Part shown: positions 21,963 through 34,683 of the stretch, piece after piece
How the letters are laid out: every line of letters starts with the position of its first letter
Numbering within the stretch: the stretch's first letter is position 1
Origin: Plantago ovata
Lineage: Eukaryota; Streptophyta; Magnoliopsida; Lamiales; Plantaginaceae
Direction of reading: 5' to 3'
DNA: 64,000 nucleotides
NCBI GenBank assembly: GCA_028274465.1
Contig: CM051457.1
Span: 62,248,899-62,312,898, forward strand
Position numbers and translations under genes: made by a program
The notes under the pieces: model-generated
Databases searched by the model: none
Told to the model about the DNA's origin: nothing
Seen by the model: only the letters and a program-made list of their open reading frames with translations

Positions 21963-23988
21963 TGTTAGTAATTGTAGGACCCCTAAGGTTAATGCAGCGA
22001 AATAAAAAAATTTCCTACATGGATCGTTGATTGAATGATTATTTAACATGCTTCATGTAAATACATACTTACCCGTTATCCAGCTTCCAACTTCCATTAA
22101 TCTTTGATTTAATCAAAGAGATTTGTTCTTCAAAACAATTGATAATCTTCTAAAGATTCTGACTGAACTAAGAACAATTCTAAGCTGCCTACGTACCCTC
22201 AGGATCAAGTCAAACGTAGTTCAATTCTTCGTTGATGAATTCTCCATGGATGCTAGGAAATCCATATTCAAATCTACATTAAGCAAAACAAGAAATCTCA
22301 AAGATCATAATAAAATGAGAATTCATCAAAGAAGAAAAGAAAAGAGTTAGAACGAATACAACCGTGTAGAAGAAACTCAAAAGATGAAGAAAGCTCTTAG
22401 CCACACCACAACAACAACACGTGTCATCATTCAGCAAAAAAAAGATACTGCGGCCGCAACAACATATAGATAAAATGCTGGTTGAGTATTTTGCATGGGC
22501 CTGGCCGAGTTGGTATGTGTGCAGGCTAATTTTCTTGAGGTCACGGGTTCGAAGCCCATCACTAACAATCTTTTTCTTTTGGGCTTTTAACACTTGAACC
22601 TCATTCTAAATTGGTTCAAATGCACATTCTAACTTTAATTAATTAAATTCAATTTAATATAATTATTCTTTTCTTCTTTTATTAATTAAATCTAATTTAA
22701 TTAATTTACTTTTTAAAAGTATAAATTAATCCATTGAATCCAATTCAACTTAATTAATTAGTTGTTACTATCAAATAGAATCATTCTCAATAATATTAAA
22801 TTAAATATTTACCAAACCAATTGATATTTATTTAATATATGAATTAAGCTATAAATCTAATTTTAACTTAATTTATGATTTCCATCAAATGAAATTGATT
22901 TCCATCAAATGAAATGTCCTTGACAGTAGTAAATCAAATGTTATCAATCCAATTGACATTTAATTTACCCTAATGCTTAATCGGGAGAATCATCACCTAG
23001 TTGTATATGACTCATAGGCCCTCACATATCATGCAATGATCAAATCAAGGTCTCAGTGAATATTCCTAGACAATCGTCACTAGACAATACTAATATGTAA
23101 GGAACGTTTGTTGAGGAGATACAAACTGCCTGTGATGTAGAGTACTTTGATGATACGGTCCTTTCATTCTCGAATATTCGAATGAATCTAGAATATGGAT
23201 TAGTGTCTATTCCAATAACTCATCCATTGTCTCTCAATCTTCTTAGTCGATCTAGATGATTATGTCCAAACACCATTTTGACATATATCTTTGCAGTGGC
23301 CACTGACTAACGATCGCACTAAATATGAGATGTAGAGTATTCTCTCCTTGAATCTATTCGGAGGAATGAATCCTGATCTTGGTCCAATCACTCACACCAT
23401 ATGCTTCCTAATATACCCAACGCATGTCGTATCTACCCTACTTTAAGAGTGCAAGCGTTGCGCATGGTCAAAGTATATTATTCCACATATGATGTAGTAT
23501 TGACCTCAAGTCTGAAGACTATTACATCACCCTACAATCCGATACTCCCATAGACACTTAAATAGAATTTACCAAATGGTTTCTCGGCTGGGCATGCCAA
23601 CACTCTCCAAAGTGTCCATGTGTCCATCATGAATAACCAAGCTATTCGCAGCAGTGAGAACTACTACATCCTCGAAGGATCTGATGCAACACATGCTAGT
23701 CTCTATCGCATCATTGATATCGCATATCTCAATGACCATTAACTAGTGGCTAATTTTAGGACTTAAGTTCTGACACGCAAGCTCCCACTAACTTGGTGAT
23801 TATCTTTAGTCCTTGGGAACATCTTACAAAATAATTCAAACAACCAAATAATCTATTCAGTAAATGTAATGCCAATTGTATTTATGTATGCTTAAATAAA
23901 TGTAACATAAATAAATACCAATAAGCTGAATGCGGTAAAGTACATATCGTCCTTAATGTTGGTTCTCTCTAGGACATATATACTTTCA
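21963..23988 (-). repeat. C2 3' LTR (2026 bp)
   Basis: Begins TGTTAGTAATTGTAGG and ends TATATACTTTCA, followed by a minus-strand purine tract. Nearly identical to 30004-31880 joined to 41660-41812. It contains a tRNA-like Pol III module at 22502-22580. The 75-codon ORF found in both LTR copies (22123-22350 and 30169-30396) is a by-product of LTR duplication. Confidence 0.93.
22502..22580 (+). promoter_or_regulatory. tRNA-like Pol III module in C2 3' LTR
   Basis: A-box-like TGGCCGAGTTGG (22502-22513) fits TRGCNNARYNGG. B box GGTTCGAAGCC (22546-22556) matches GGTTCRANNCC in every position. The gap is 32 bp, as in tRNA genes, and a T run (22571-22575) follows. The T arm is still mostly paired, but no acceptor stem forms, so it is a tRNA-derived (SINE-head-like) module and not a working tRNA. 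Confidence 0.6.
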
Positions 23989-24001
23989 ATCTCCCACTTG
24001 G
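23989..24001 (-). other. C2 polypurine tract
   Basis: The minus strand reads CCAAGTGGGAGAT next to the 3' LTR, the typical copia purine tract form. Confidence 0.75.
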
Positions 24002-27000
24002 CCTAGAGTCAATCACTCATGTGTGTCCAACATTTAGATTCTTGGAATGGCTAAATTGTCTCTCCAAAGACAAGGTTTTGTGAAAGAATCAACGTAGTGT
24101 CCTTACGGAGAAATTACTTTATTTGTTTATGTTGCAATCTATCAGTGGTTTCCAAACCAATGATAGTGTCTCAGTAGATCCATGCTAGTATCATAAGATC
24201 TTGGTTCCTTTGCATGTGCAGTCGCCTTAGTATAATCGCAATTTCACAATTCGATTACTAACACTTGGAACTACCCCTTGTTCTTCTAAGAACCTTCTAG
24301 CATAATCATACATGACATAGGTTGTTGAATCTATACATCATTAGATCTAATCTAATATGATACTATTACTACGATGAATACAAAATTATAATTGCAATAA
24401 GTCCAATCATCACATTTATAATGAAGCTTACTACTCATATATTTAGTATATATATAAGCTAAGCTCCCACTGTCCATGAAATCCGTTGATAATTCTAAGT
24501 CACCTTGAATGTTTGATGTATCACATTTGTACATTTTAGGCGATGGTTGCACTATACAACATCGTGTATATATACAGAGTTCATACTTCAATAAGACAAT
24601 CTAATATTGACAGTATAACCATGTGATAATAATAATAGATTCTCCTAGAATTCTATTATTGTTTATCAACACATTATTTATTAAAAATAGTGAATATCAT
24701 GAAGAATTTGAATATTCTCTCGAACCTATCCAACAAGGTTTCAATATGAAAATATCCTAGAAACTTTCATTCAAGCCCCTTCACAATGAAAGTCTTGAAT
24801 GACCAATATTTTGACTGTTAACGTGGAAGCTATTTCATATGATGTTGGTATCAATCATTTTCAATCATATAGATAAGAGCTTCTCACAAACACTTCTAAA
24901 GATGTACAGATGATTCATCTACTTTTGAAATAAGTTAAACTAATTTACTTATTTCAAATGTAAATGATCAAACTCCTAGAGGCTTGCATAAGTCCACGTA
25001 CAATGGACTTATCTTATTTGATTTGCATATCCATACATGATTTGAATTCGACACTAAGGCCTATAACTGTGTCAAACACACTTTACAATAAAGTTTCTCC
25101 TCAGGAAGTGGTATAGGCTTGTTATCGAATATATCATGCAATTATTAGATGCTTATGCAAGTAAAATCTTATATGACTGGTCTATAATCCAACCAATAGA
25201 TAGTATATAGTATGTCTCCCAGACTCAACTATATAATTTTGATTATCCTACACTATGTAGGCATAGACTCCGTTGTTGATATAATACTTTCCTGAAAGAA
25301 ACTACTACTATGTAATAATAAAATATCAACTTACTTAAGTTCTAAAAAAATTTTAAGTAATCTCTAGTCCATCTCTTAAGATCCTATGGCTTTAATCCAC
25401 CTCTCAAAATCGATATCAAATATCATTTTGTTAGCTATAGGTCATAAACTCATCCCTGCGTATGACAGTAAATAACCGTGATCCTTCTAAAGGATTCCAT
25501 ACAATTCAATTTGTCACGACAATTTACTTAACCTAGGAGTTTGTTCATTTGCGTTCGAATTCGTTTAATTATCCTGAATGTTATAAGGCATTCTAATATT
25601 GGGACACCCAACAAGTTATAGTGATCAAGGTAGCACTCAAATGCTAACCTTACAAAGAAGAGTGTGCAACTTCCAAGTTGCAGTATATTAACTTATGAGA
25701 ATATCTTATTCTTAAAAGGACTACTCTCAAAATGCTTTCATTAGCTTATGGGCATTACCAAGTAACCTACTCCCACTAACTTCAAGCACTGTTGACTCTT
25801 CCCCTGAATCTTTGTCATGGTTAAATGACAAATTACCAGCCTCATTAGTTAATTTGTGGTCTTGAAACCATTTCAAACATTGTACTTCCATCTAATTCGT
25901 TCTTTATAAACTCCTCCAAGTCTTAAAAGAATAGTATGTCAAGAAACAACATCCAATTTGTCTCTTATAAAGATAGAGATAAAGTTTCACAAATTAACAC
26001 ATTCTAAAATCCTATTATAATGAAGAACTTTAATACATATATGGGACAACCCCATATTCAGCTATGTAATAAAGAATCTTACAACATAACTATTATGTGT
26101 CTCTAAGACTGATTTAGTAAGGATATAATTAGGATACATATTGAGCTTCTATTGCACGTGTAACAAAGTATATGGGTTAATGTATGTCGAACATAGCATT
26201 TTCATTTCAATGGAACCCATCATGGGTTTAAGCATGTCTAATAAGGTTTAATTAATTCCACTCTATTAGAACCCATGGCCTCTCATAACAATCCATAACC
26301 ATGTTCTGAGTATTATTCTATTGACCCAATCAAAGAATAAAACACTTCGTATAACATGTTTATTCTATTCAACATTGTGACTTTGTACTTCTCAAGGGCA
26401 ATGAACTTGCATCTTCTCAAGCGCAAGTGGTTAGACCAAGGAAAATATAAAGCACATGGTGAATCAGGACATTCCCCAATTTGAATGCTCACACATGCCT
26501 TGCAATGTGTGTCATCTCAAATTGTTATTTAGTATTCATCCCTTTTCAAAAAGATCTAGTGAATACCATTTAATTATAAGATAAGACTTACAATCCATAT
26601 GTTTCAAAACAAACGGTGTTAAGTAGTCTAACTTACTTAACACTTGTCATTCTTATCTCGCAAGTTCAACCAAGTTGACAAATAACATAATTTTGGGAAA
26701 TTGATTTGTTATGTTGGTCTTCTTATCATGTATTGAGAAATTCATGTCTTATGGTTAAAAAACTTTTGATCTATGTTCTTGAAGACGTCTACCTCTATAC
26801 TATTAGTGTGACTAAATAGTAGGTAAATCCACTATCGTCTTAACAAGTACAGAAACAATGTTCTTAACATATGAAATCAATAGAATAATTTCATTTGTAA
26901 TTAGTATCCAATACTAAAATTACTTCATAGACATAACCAACTTTCAATAAGCAATAATGTGCTTGAATCTTTATGCAATGATTGCTTTAAGTTCAAGGAA

Positions 27001-28395
27001 TCAAACTTTGCTACCCATACTCTCATTGAATTACTATAATTGCAATAGAGTGTATTATTCGTTAGACATTTACTGTTTCTTCCAAGGTCATCTTTAAGAT
27101 AAATGGAAATATATTTAGAGAAGCTCTTAGTATATTTATTCTACTTTCCATTCCTTACGGTTTGGTTTAATAGAACTGCTCACTATGAGCACCATTTACC
27201 CATGGATGATGTTCTTGCAAAAGATTATGAGTAGTAAGCAGCTCTAGTCAATCTCACTTCTATTGTATTTAATATTCTCTATTAATACAAATCATGAAGT
27301 GACCTAAAAGAAATTAATTGAAGAAATGGAAAACAATATTCTCTAAGAATTTCAATATCCTCAATTGACTTTCTTATTCCAATTAATATGAGAGCTTGTG
27401 AAGAGAAATCAAATTTCAACATTTAAAGACAATACACATTGACTATCATAAGAACTTGTACTCCCACTGATTTAGCCAAACTCTAGAATAGAGGTTGACC
27501 AAAAGTCATTGTTCAACATACATGTTCTAAGAGGTATCTTCTATAATGTCTTCATACTCTCATGTTTTGTAAGATACATGTGTGCCATACACGCCTTAAG
27601 TCGAATATGTTACCTAGTTGTCATTGTATTTAATATAAGTATTCTTGTCCAACTCGAAATACTCAAATTCAAACACAAGACAATCTTGGGTACGTGCTTG
27701 TCCAAAACAAACTCAATTAAATCAAACGCAAATAACAGTACAGTCAAAATTTCATTGGTAAATAAATCAAACTAATAGTATTCATCAATGTCATTCTACA
27801 ACAAACTTATAAAACATAATGTAAATAAAGCGTGAATTAAATTTAACTCTAATTAAATAACAATTCACAATATCCTCATTCAGCGACTAAATAATCAAGG
27901 CCTTTTGACTTATTTAGTTCCATTAATTTTATCATATTCATCGACCCCATTGGTAGAATACGGATTCATTTCTAATATGAATCTTAATGGCCAAGATCCA
28001 AATCTGCACTACTACAACCCCTGCTATGCCTGATCACTGTAATAGCCAAATAAGGTAGGTATCTAAACCAATTGTACAATACAACTCTTGGTTGACCAAA
28101 TCTACTTTGATCGACGTCCTATAGACTATGTCTGACGCTATGGCGACTTGACATAGCCCAAGTAAGTCACAACCATCACACTGTACCAACTATGGACCTA
28201 TGAAAGAGACTTTCCATCGGCAAACAGAGTAAGCACTATGGTGCATATTACTCATGAGATTAGATGGTTCCATTCATCATTCAATTATGATGGGTGACAT
28301 CGTGCGATCAAATCGAGACTTAAATTTTAGTTGGGGAACATTTATGTCGGGGTATTTAATCGCTTAAACAAGATCTTAGATAAATATCAAACATA
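24002..28395 (-). pseudogene. C2 degenerate internal region (copia pol debris)
   Basis: Every frame is full of stops, but traces remain on the minus strand. Around 24150-24230 one frame reads AKEPRS and then LRHYH with the spacing of the copia RNase H motif AKEPRSHQ...LRRYHL. A little beyond (about 24035-24100) DSFTKPCLWRDN recalls the FTKPL tail of copia pol. Toward the right nothing is recognisable. The region is AT-rich, with many small indels. It cannot encode a product, so the element depends on outside enzymes. Confidence 0.65.
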
Positions 28396-28555
28396 GGGCG
28401 CCGCCTACCCACACATACAATTTTCAGGCAAACAAATAATGAGTGCCGCCTACTCATGCATACAATATGCGGACAAGCAAGTAATGGGTGCCGCCTACCC
28501 ATGCATATGACAGATGCGGTCCGAAAACTAGTGGGTGCCGCCTACCCATAAATAG
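28396..28555. repeat. Tandem repeat of about 46 bp in C2
   Basis: Three and a half units begin at 28396, 28441, 28486 and 28533. Each opens with a GGGTGCCGCCTACCCAT-like core and continues with a more variable half. It lies in the internal region between pol debris and the 5' LTR. Confidence 0.85.
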
Positions 28556-29990
28556 AGGACATAAAGTGCTATACTAATTTAAAGTAAATCATATAGACAT
28601 TCAAACATATGAGCAAGTAATTGTGAGTTTAAAGTTTGCAAGAAAAATATAATTTGTCTCATCTTTATACTTCTAAAGTATTTATAAATGTTTTATTTCA
28701 AAAATAAAACATCTACTAATTTCGAAGAAATTAAATAAATTATAAATCCAATCATAATAATTTATGAGTCATAAATCTAATTTATGAATTTTCCACAAAT
28801 TTATAAACATTTAAACAAGTTTCTACATTAATATAATCTTCTAAAGAATATATATTAATATTTAAACTCAGTTTATTAACTATGTCAAGTATGTCTCTAA
28901 ACATTAATATAAACCTCCAAGGTTAATATCGGGACACAAATTTAATTTATAAACTATTTATAAATTAAATAATAAGTTTCTAAAACTCCAGGAGTTTAAT
29001 TTAAATTTCCAGAAGACAATTATGAAGTTTCTAAAACTTTCATGGGCATAATCGAAGGTACCAAATATTAAAGGACCAATGTGAATTTTTAGAATCATAA
29101 AATCTAGTTTTGGTGGACTAAATTGCAGTTTTGTAAATTCGGATACTGGAATAATGAATTGGAACAGCACAGGGGCCTCTGCCGCAATAAGACAGACAAA
29201 TCTGTCGAATTGAAACAGGGTCCCTGATCTCCTGATTCTATTCTACCAGCCCCAAAACTTTCTGCAAATCTTCAATCAGGTCCCTGCAAATCCTAGAATC
29301 TTGCACAGAGTCGAACAATGGAGTTTCGATTTCAAATTTGATTTCCTAGTAATCAAAATGTTCCAAACACGAATCAACATACAACCCTTCATTAGTATCA
29401 TCACCAGATCGGATCAAAGCATCAAAATCCCCTTTTTTTTATATAATTAAATTGCGATTCCCGTTCGTGAAGAAACGCGAGATTTCGTTCACGGTTCCGG
29501 TGAGATTTCGATGCTAAGGGGCGAACGGAGCCGAGCTCCGGTGGTTGTGATGGAGGATGAAGAAAACGTTGGTGGGATCAACTAATCCAGTGGTGGTCGA
29601 ACGGAGCCCAGCTCCTTTGTCTGTCCATGGTGGTGGTGACAACCGACACTGGACATGAAGAAATCAATTGATCTGTTCAAGTCCATTGTATATGCAAAGA
29701 TGGAATAAGAACTCGTTCATTACTAATTAATCAATCCAATGATTAATCATCAATTAATCCAAAATTAATTTAAGCAATTACATTATCAAATAACATCAAT
29801 TTTATACAAAACCCAAACCCAGTTTGTTGCCGTAGGCCGCACACAAATAGATCCAATCTTCTTGTTGATCGTCAAATTTCCAAACCCATTTCATAAACAC
29901 ATTATATCATATCGAAATCAAATTTCTTTAAAACTTCAAACTCACAATTATACATAAAATAACATGTAAATAATTCATTCAATTAGCCTA
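28556..29990 (-). other. C2 5' leader region
   Basis: No gene seen. The part at 28600-29150 is very AT-rich; 29200-29650 is more GC-balanced and has CGAACGGAGCC(G/C)AGCTCC twice (about 29523 and 29598). It lies just inside the 5' LTR, where a packaging signal or leader would be. Confidence 0.45.
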
Positions 29991-30002
29991 GCTCTGATAC
30001 CA
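29991..30002 (-). other. C2 primer binding site (initiator tRNA-Met)
   Basis: The plus strand reads GCTCTGATACCA, so the minus strand is TGGTATCAGAGC, one base from the LTR. It fixes the orientation of C2. Confidence 0.9.
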
Positions 30003-30003
30003 C

Positions 30004-31880
30004 TTTTAGTAGTTGTAGAAAATTACCTCTAAGGTTAATGCAGCGGAATAAAATTTTTTCCTACATGGATCGTTGATTGAATGAATATTTAACATGCTTC
30101 ATGTAAATACATACTTACCTGTTATCCAGCTTCCAACTTCCATTAATCTTTGATCTAATCAAAGAGATTTGTTCTTCAAAACAATTGATAATCTTCTAAA
30201 GATTCTGACTGAACTCAGAACAATTCTAAGCTGCCTACGTACCCTCAGGATCAAGTCAAATGTAGTTCAATTCTTCGTTGATGAATTCTCCATGGATGCT
30301 AGGAAATCCATATTCAAATCTACATTAAGCAAAACAAGAAATCTCAAAGATCATAATAAAATGAGAATTCATCAAAGAAGAAAAGAAAAGAGTTAGAACG
30401 AATACAACCGTGTAGAAGAAACCTAAAAGATGAAGAAAACTCTTAGCCACACCCCAACAACAACACGTTTCATCATTCAGCAAAAAAAAAAATTGCGGCC
30501 GCAGCAACATATAGATAAAATGCTGATTAGGTATTATGCATGGGCCTCACCCTGTTGGTATGTGTGTAGGCTAATTTTCTGGAGGTCACGGGTTCGAAGC
30601 CCATCACTAGCAATCTTTTTCTTTTGGGCTTTTAACACTTGAACCTCATTCTAAATTGGTTCAAATGCACATTCTAACTTTAATTAATTAAATCCCATTT
30701 AATATAATTATTCTTTTCTTCTTTTATTAATTAAATCTAATTTAATTAATTTACTTTTTAAAAGTATAAATTAATCCATTGAATCCAATTCAACTTAATT
30801 AATTAGTTGTTACTATCAAATAGAATCATTCTCAATAATATTAAATCAAATATTTACCAAACCAATTGATATTTATTTAATATATGAATTAAGCTATAAA
30901 TCTAATTTTAACTTAATTAATGATTTCCATCAAATGAAATTGATTTCCATCAAATGAAATGTCCTTGACAATAGTAAATCAAATGTTATCAATCCAATTG
31001 ACATTTAATTTACCCTAATGCTTAATTGGGAGAATCATCACCTAGTTGTATATGACCCATAGGCCCTCACATATCATGCAATGATCAAATCAAGGTCTCA
31101 GTGAATATTCCTAGACAATCGTCACTAGACAATACTAATATGTAAGGAACGTTTGTTGAGGAGATACAAACTGCCTGTGATGTAGAGTACTTTGATGATA
31201 CGGTCCTTTCATTCTCGAATACTCGAATGAATCTAGAATATGGATTAGTGTCTATTCCAATAACACATCCATTGTCTCTCAATCTTCTTAGTCGATCTAG
31301 ATGATTATGTCCAAACACCATTTTGACATATATCTTTGCAGTGGCCACTGACTAACGATCGCACTAAATATGAGATGTAGAGTATTCTCTCCTTGAATCT
31401 ATTCGGAGGAATGAATCCTGATCTTGGTCCAATCACTCACACCATATGCTTCCTAATATACCCAACGTATGTCGTATCTACCCTACTTTAAGAGTGCAAG
31501 CGTTGCGCATGGTCAAAGTATATTATTCCACATATGATGTAGTATTGACCTCAAGTCTGAAGACTATTACATCACCCTACAATCCGATACTCCCATAGAC
31601 ACTTAAATAGAATTTACCAAATGGTTTCTCGGCTGGGCATGCCAACACTCTCCAAAGTGTCCATGTGTCCATCATGAATAACCAAGCTATTCGCAGCAGT
31701 GAGAACTACTACATCCTCGAAGGATCTGATGCAACACATGCTAGTCTCTATCGCATCATTGATATCCCATATCTCAATGACCATCAACTAGTGGCTAATT
31801 TTAGGACTTAAGTTCTGACACGCAAGCTCCCATTAACTTGGTGATTATCTTTAGTCCTTGGGAACATCTTACAGAATAAT
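30004..31880 (-). repeat. C2 5' LTR, left part
   Basis: Matches 21963 onward nearly base for base. It is broken at 31880 by Athila A2; the last five bases (ATAAT) are one copy of the A2 target duplication. The remaining 153 bp are at 41660-41812. Confidence 0.93.
30547..30619 (+). promoter_or_regulatory. tRNA-like Pol III module in C2 5' LTR
   Basis: The same module as in the other LTR. The B box GGTTCGAAGCC (30591-30601) is intact; the A box has decayed to TCACCCTGTTGG (30547-30558). The spacing of 32 bp is kept, and a T run follows. Confidence 0.5.
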
Positions 31881-33191
31881 TGATGAACGTGCGGATGTCG
31901 TGCTCCACGCGTATCAAATAATATTTGTAATTAGCCAAAGGCAATCCACAACTACAACGAAAACCGTAGTGTAGCAGTAGAATGACTCGAGTGTCGTTCT
32001 CTCAGGACTATAACTAGCTTTATCTATTTAACGAGAGAATATAAAACAGCAGACAGATAGCAAAACGGGGTTTCTAGCAGATAATGGAGATTGGTGATAG
32101 TATGGTCCTTCTTAGCATAACGGGTCGATAGTCATGCATAAATTCCTCGGTCTTGCATAGAGATCTTTGAATCAATCTAGTGTCCTGTTGCAAATATTAA
32201 GCACTACGAAGATAATTGGTCTGACAAGTCAATCACTATTGTCCTAATGTGTTCCGTAATTATTCAACACTACGAAGATAATTGGTCTGACGGTCGACAA
32301 GTGTCCAATTGTGCATAATAATTAATACAACATACGAGAATTTAGGTTGTGCCTGATCAACGAAATAAAGCAATGACACGGAGTATAATGCGCGATATAG
32401 CCATTAGCATGATTATCTTCCATTCGCTAAGAATTCACATACTACCACCAACGATAAGTTTAGCTACTCATAATAGGCATGCAATCAATAGAAATCATAG
32501 AAGAAAACATATTGAAAGATATATAAAATAAGTAGATTAAACTGTAAGATACAAGTTACCGAAGGTTGTCAATCTCCGAAGAATTGCGATCCTACGAGCT
32601 CCAATCCGCTATGAAAAAGTATCCCCTAAGCTACGGAACTCCCAGGACAGGCCCCGGGAAGTTCCTACCTAAAACAATAGAGAGAGGTGAGAAAGTAGGT
32701 CTGGAAAGATATGATTTTCGGAGAAAACTGAGCAACTATATATAGGCTTCGAATTATTGTGGGGCGGTTCGCCCCACACGCGCGGTGGTTCGCCGGGTGT
32801 GGGGCGGTTCGCCCCACGTCTGCGGCGGTTCGCCCGGCGTGTTTTTCGCGGAATACCGCGTTTTCGACGCGGTTTTGGATTTCTTCCCCTTTTCGGACTC
32901 GGTTTCTGACTTCTAGTAGCCTTCTAACCTCCAGATTGGGCCCCTAGAATCCAAATCCCATCCGGAAACCTTCAGATACTCCAAATAGGCTTCTGGAACA
33001 CCAATTCCTTGTCAACTTCAATATATTTGCCCGGAAAGCTTCGAATTTCAACCAAAACCTGTAAAATAAAATCTAAAGGGAAACGTGACACTATTCTAAT
33101 AAAATTTACTAAAATATAGTTAAATTAACATAGATGATAGCTAAAATAGGTGAAAAAGACTCGAATGAAAGTGTAAAATACACATTCATCA
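31881..33191 (-). repeat. A2 3' LTR (1311 bp)
   Basis: Ends TGATGAACGTGC and TACACATTCATCA. It has a palindromic TATA signal CTATATATAG (32736-32745) and, just beyond, a GC hairpin array at 32758-32850. It holds a 60-codon ORF (32349-32531), also present in the right LTR, which is only an LTR duplicate. Confidence 0.95.
32736..32850 (-). promoter_or_regulatory. A2 3' LTR TATA box and GC hairpin array
   Basis: In minus-strand reading, units of GGGGCGAACCGCCCC-type (each a perfect inverted repeat around a 3-bp loop) come just upstream of CTATATATAG. The place fits an upstream promoter element; the number of units varies between LTR copies. Confidence 0.55.
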
Positions 33192-33204
33192 AACTCCCCA
33201 AACC
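33192..33204 (-). other. A2 polypurine tract
   Basis: The minus strand reads GGTTTGGGGAGTT beside the 3' LTR. The same sequence follows the LTR in A1, A3 and A4. Confidence 0.8.
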
Positions 33205-34683
33205 GAACCTTTGCTTGTCCTCAAGCAACTAAGCTAGACTCTAATACAAAAAACATGCAAGACACAAAATGGAGTCTCATGCCAAATAAAATGAACCAAT
33301 CTACTGAATCTACCAAATAACATATGAACAAAAACCATATAAATCAAAGCATGAATATAGGTTGAAGAATACCTCGATTGACTTATACACATCCACATAA
33401 GCACTTATGTCAAGACAAGATAGTCTCTCGTAACATTCTCTACCTGGACCTAGTCAGTGACGACGTAATGAAGCATGCTAAGATACGAATGGTTGTCCCG
33501 TGCCTATGAAACTGAGGACTTACTGCTGTTCCACCATGTTAAGACTTTTCCTCAAAAGAGGTCGAACCAGTACTGGCTCTCATCAAACGAAGGAGGGTTC
33601 CCTACAAAAGATAACACTCCCCTATTCTACCCATCTCTCAAGTAAAGTCTTAAGCTATTCACCACTTCCTGAATGGCAGGACGAGGGTGGTCTAGAACAG
33701 ATGACACTCAAGACAAAAAAGATAAAAAATAGAAGATTACAACACGATTACGAACATTACAAAAAATGGAAAATAAGACTCAACACTTTGCTAAACTGCT
33801 ATTTGGCTTTCTTTTTTGGACCCTTCTTTGCTTTTTTGGGGTCTTTTTCTTTTTTATTCTTTCCAGATTCTTTTTTTCTTTTTCTCTTTTTTTCTGGAAT
33901 TTTTTCTTTCTTTTTTTTCGATTTTTCTCGCCAGCAGTAGCATAAAAAGAGAAACAAAATGACTCACATGACTTCCCCAAACCTATTCGAAAGAATACGT
34001 TGGAGCACAAAAATTCACGGAAAAGGAAAAATAAACTCACGATACGGAAAATGAAAAACAGAAACAAGTCTAATGATGGTGTAACCCCCTCCCCAAACCT
34101 ATTCGGAAGAATAGGTTATAAACAAAGGATCACACAACCTCACACTACCTCCTTCCTAGGCATTTAGCAATCTCAAAGCATGGTGAAGACTTGTTGCCTC
34201 TTAGGTACATAATTACTCGGGAAACAACCATAAGACCCTAACATGCATCATCCTATTATAAAGGCCTTCGTGAACCGCAGTAGAGAAAACACCACTAAGT
34301 GATGTCGAGACTACCAAGCTTAACTAAGTACAATACACAAATGTGACAAGCCAAGAGAGACAGACCTCAAACAAATTCATAAAGATGAAGCATACGATTA
34401 ATGGCATAGCTAGTTGATCTACCCAATAAAAAAGTTCAAAAAATTCGACAATAAACTCCATATAAAACATGCAAGACTATCCTAGGAAAGCAGTAAACGT
34501 GCAAATGTTTCAAAAATTTCACGAGTTATCATAAGCAAGATAAGTATAGAGATAACCAGCGATAACCTCCTCCCCAAACCTGAACGTCGTCGCTCGTCCC
34601 GAACGTCGAAAGTGGATCCAAGGTGAAATCTAATGCTTGTATAAGTGACCTATAATACTCAATCAAACTCGTGAGAAAACACA
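33205..34683 (-). other. A2 non-coding region between integrase and 3' LTR
   Basis: No convincing gene. It shares sequence blocks with A1, A3 and A4 at the same place (CTACCTGGACCTAGTCAGTG and others) and contains a long pyrimidine-rich run at 33807-33937, a purine-rich tract on the minus strand. The Lys-rich ORFs read across this run are compositional. Confidence 0.6.

Noticed and set aside
22123-22350. 75-codon ORF present twice (also 30169-30396)
   Set aside because: Identity follows from LTR duplication in C2; no independent support.
22498-22570. Functional tRNA gene
   Set aside because: A and B boxes are present, but no acceptor stem or convincing anticodon arm forms, and the same sequence is in both LTRs of C2.
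28396-28555. CRISPR-like array
   Set aside because: Units are not separated by unique spacers of constant size, the surroundings are a plant retrotransposon, and the repeat is an imperfect tandem.
32349-32531. Repeated 60-codon ORF in Athila LTRs (MPDQRNKAMTRS), also at 40791
   Set aside because: Same LTR sequence in two copies; no domain, and not kept as an ORF of the same length in A3 and A4.
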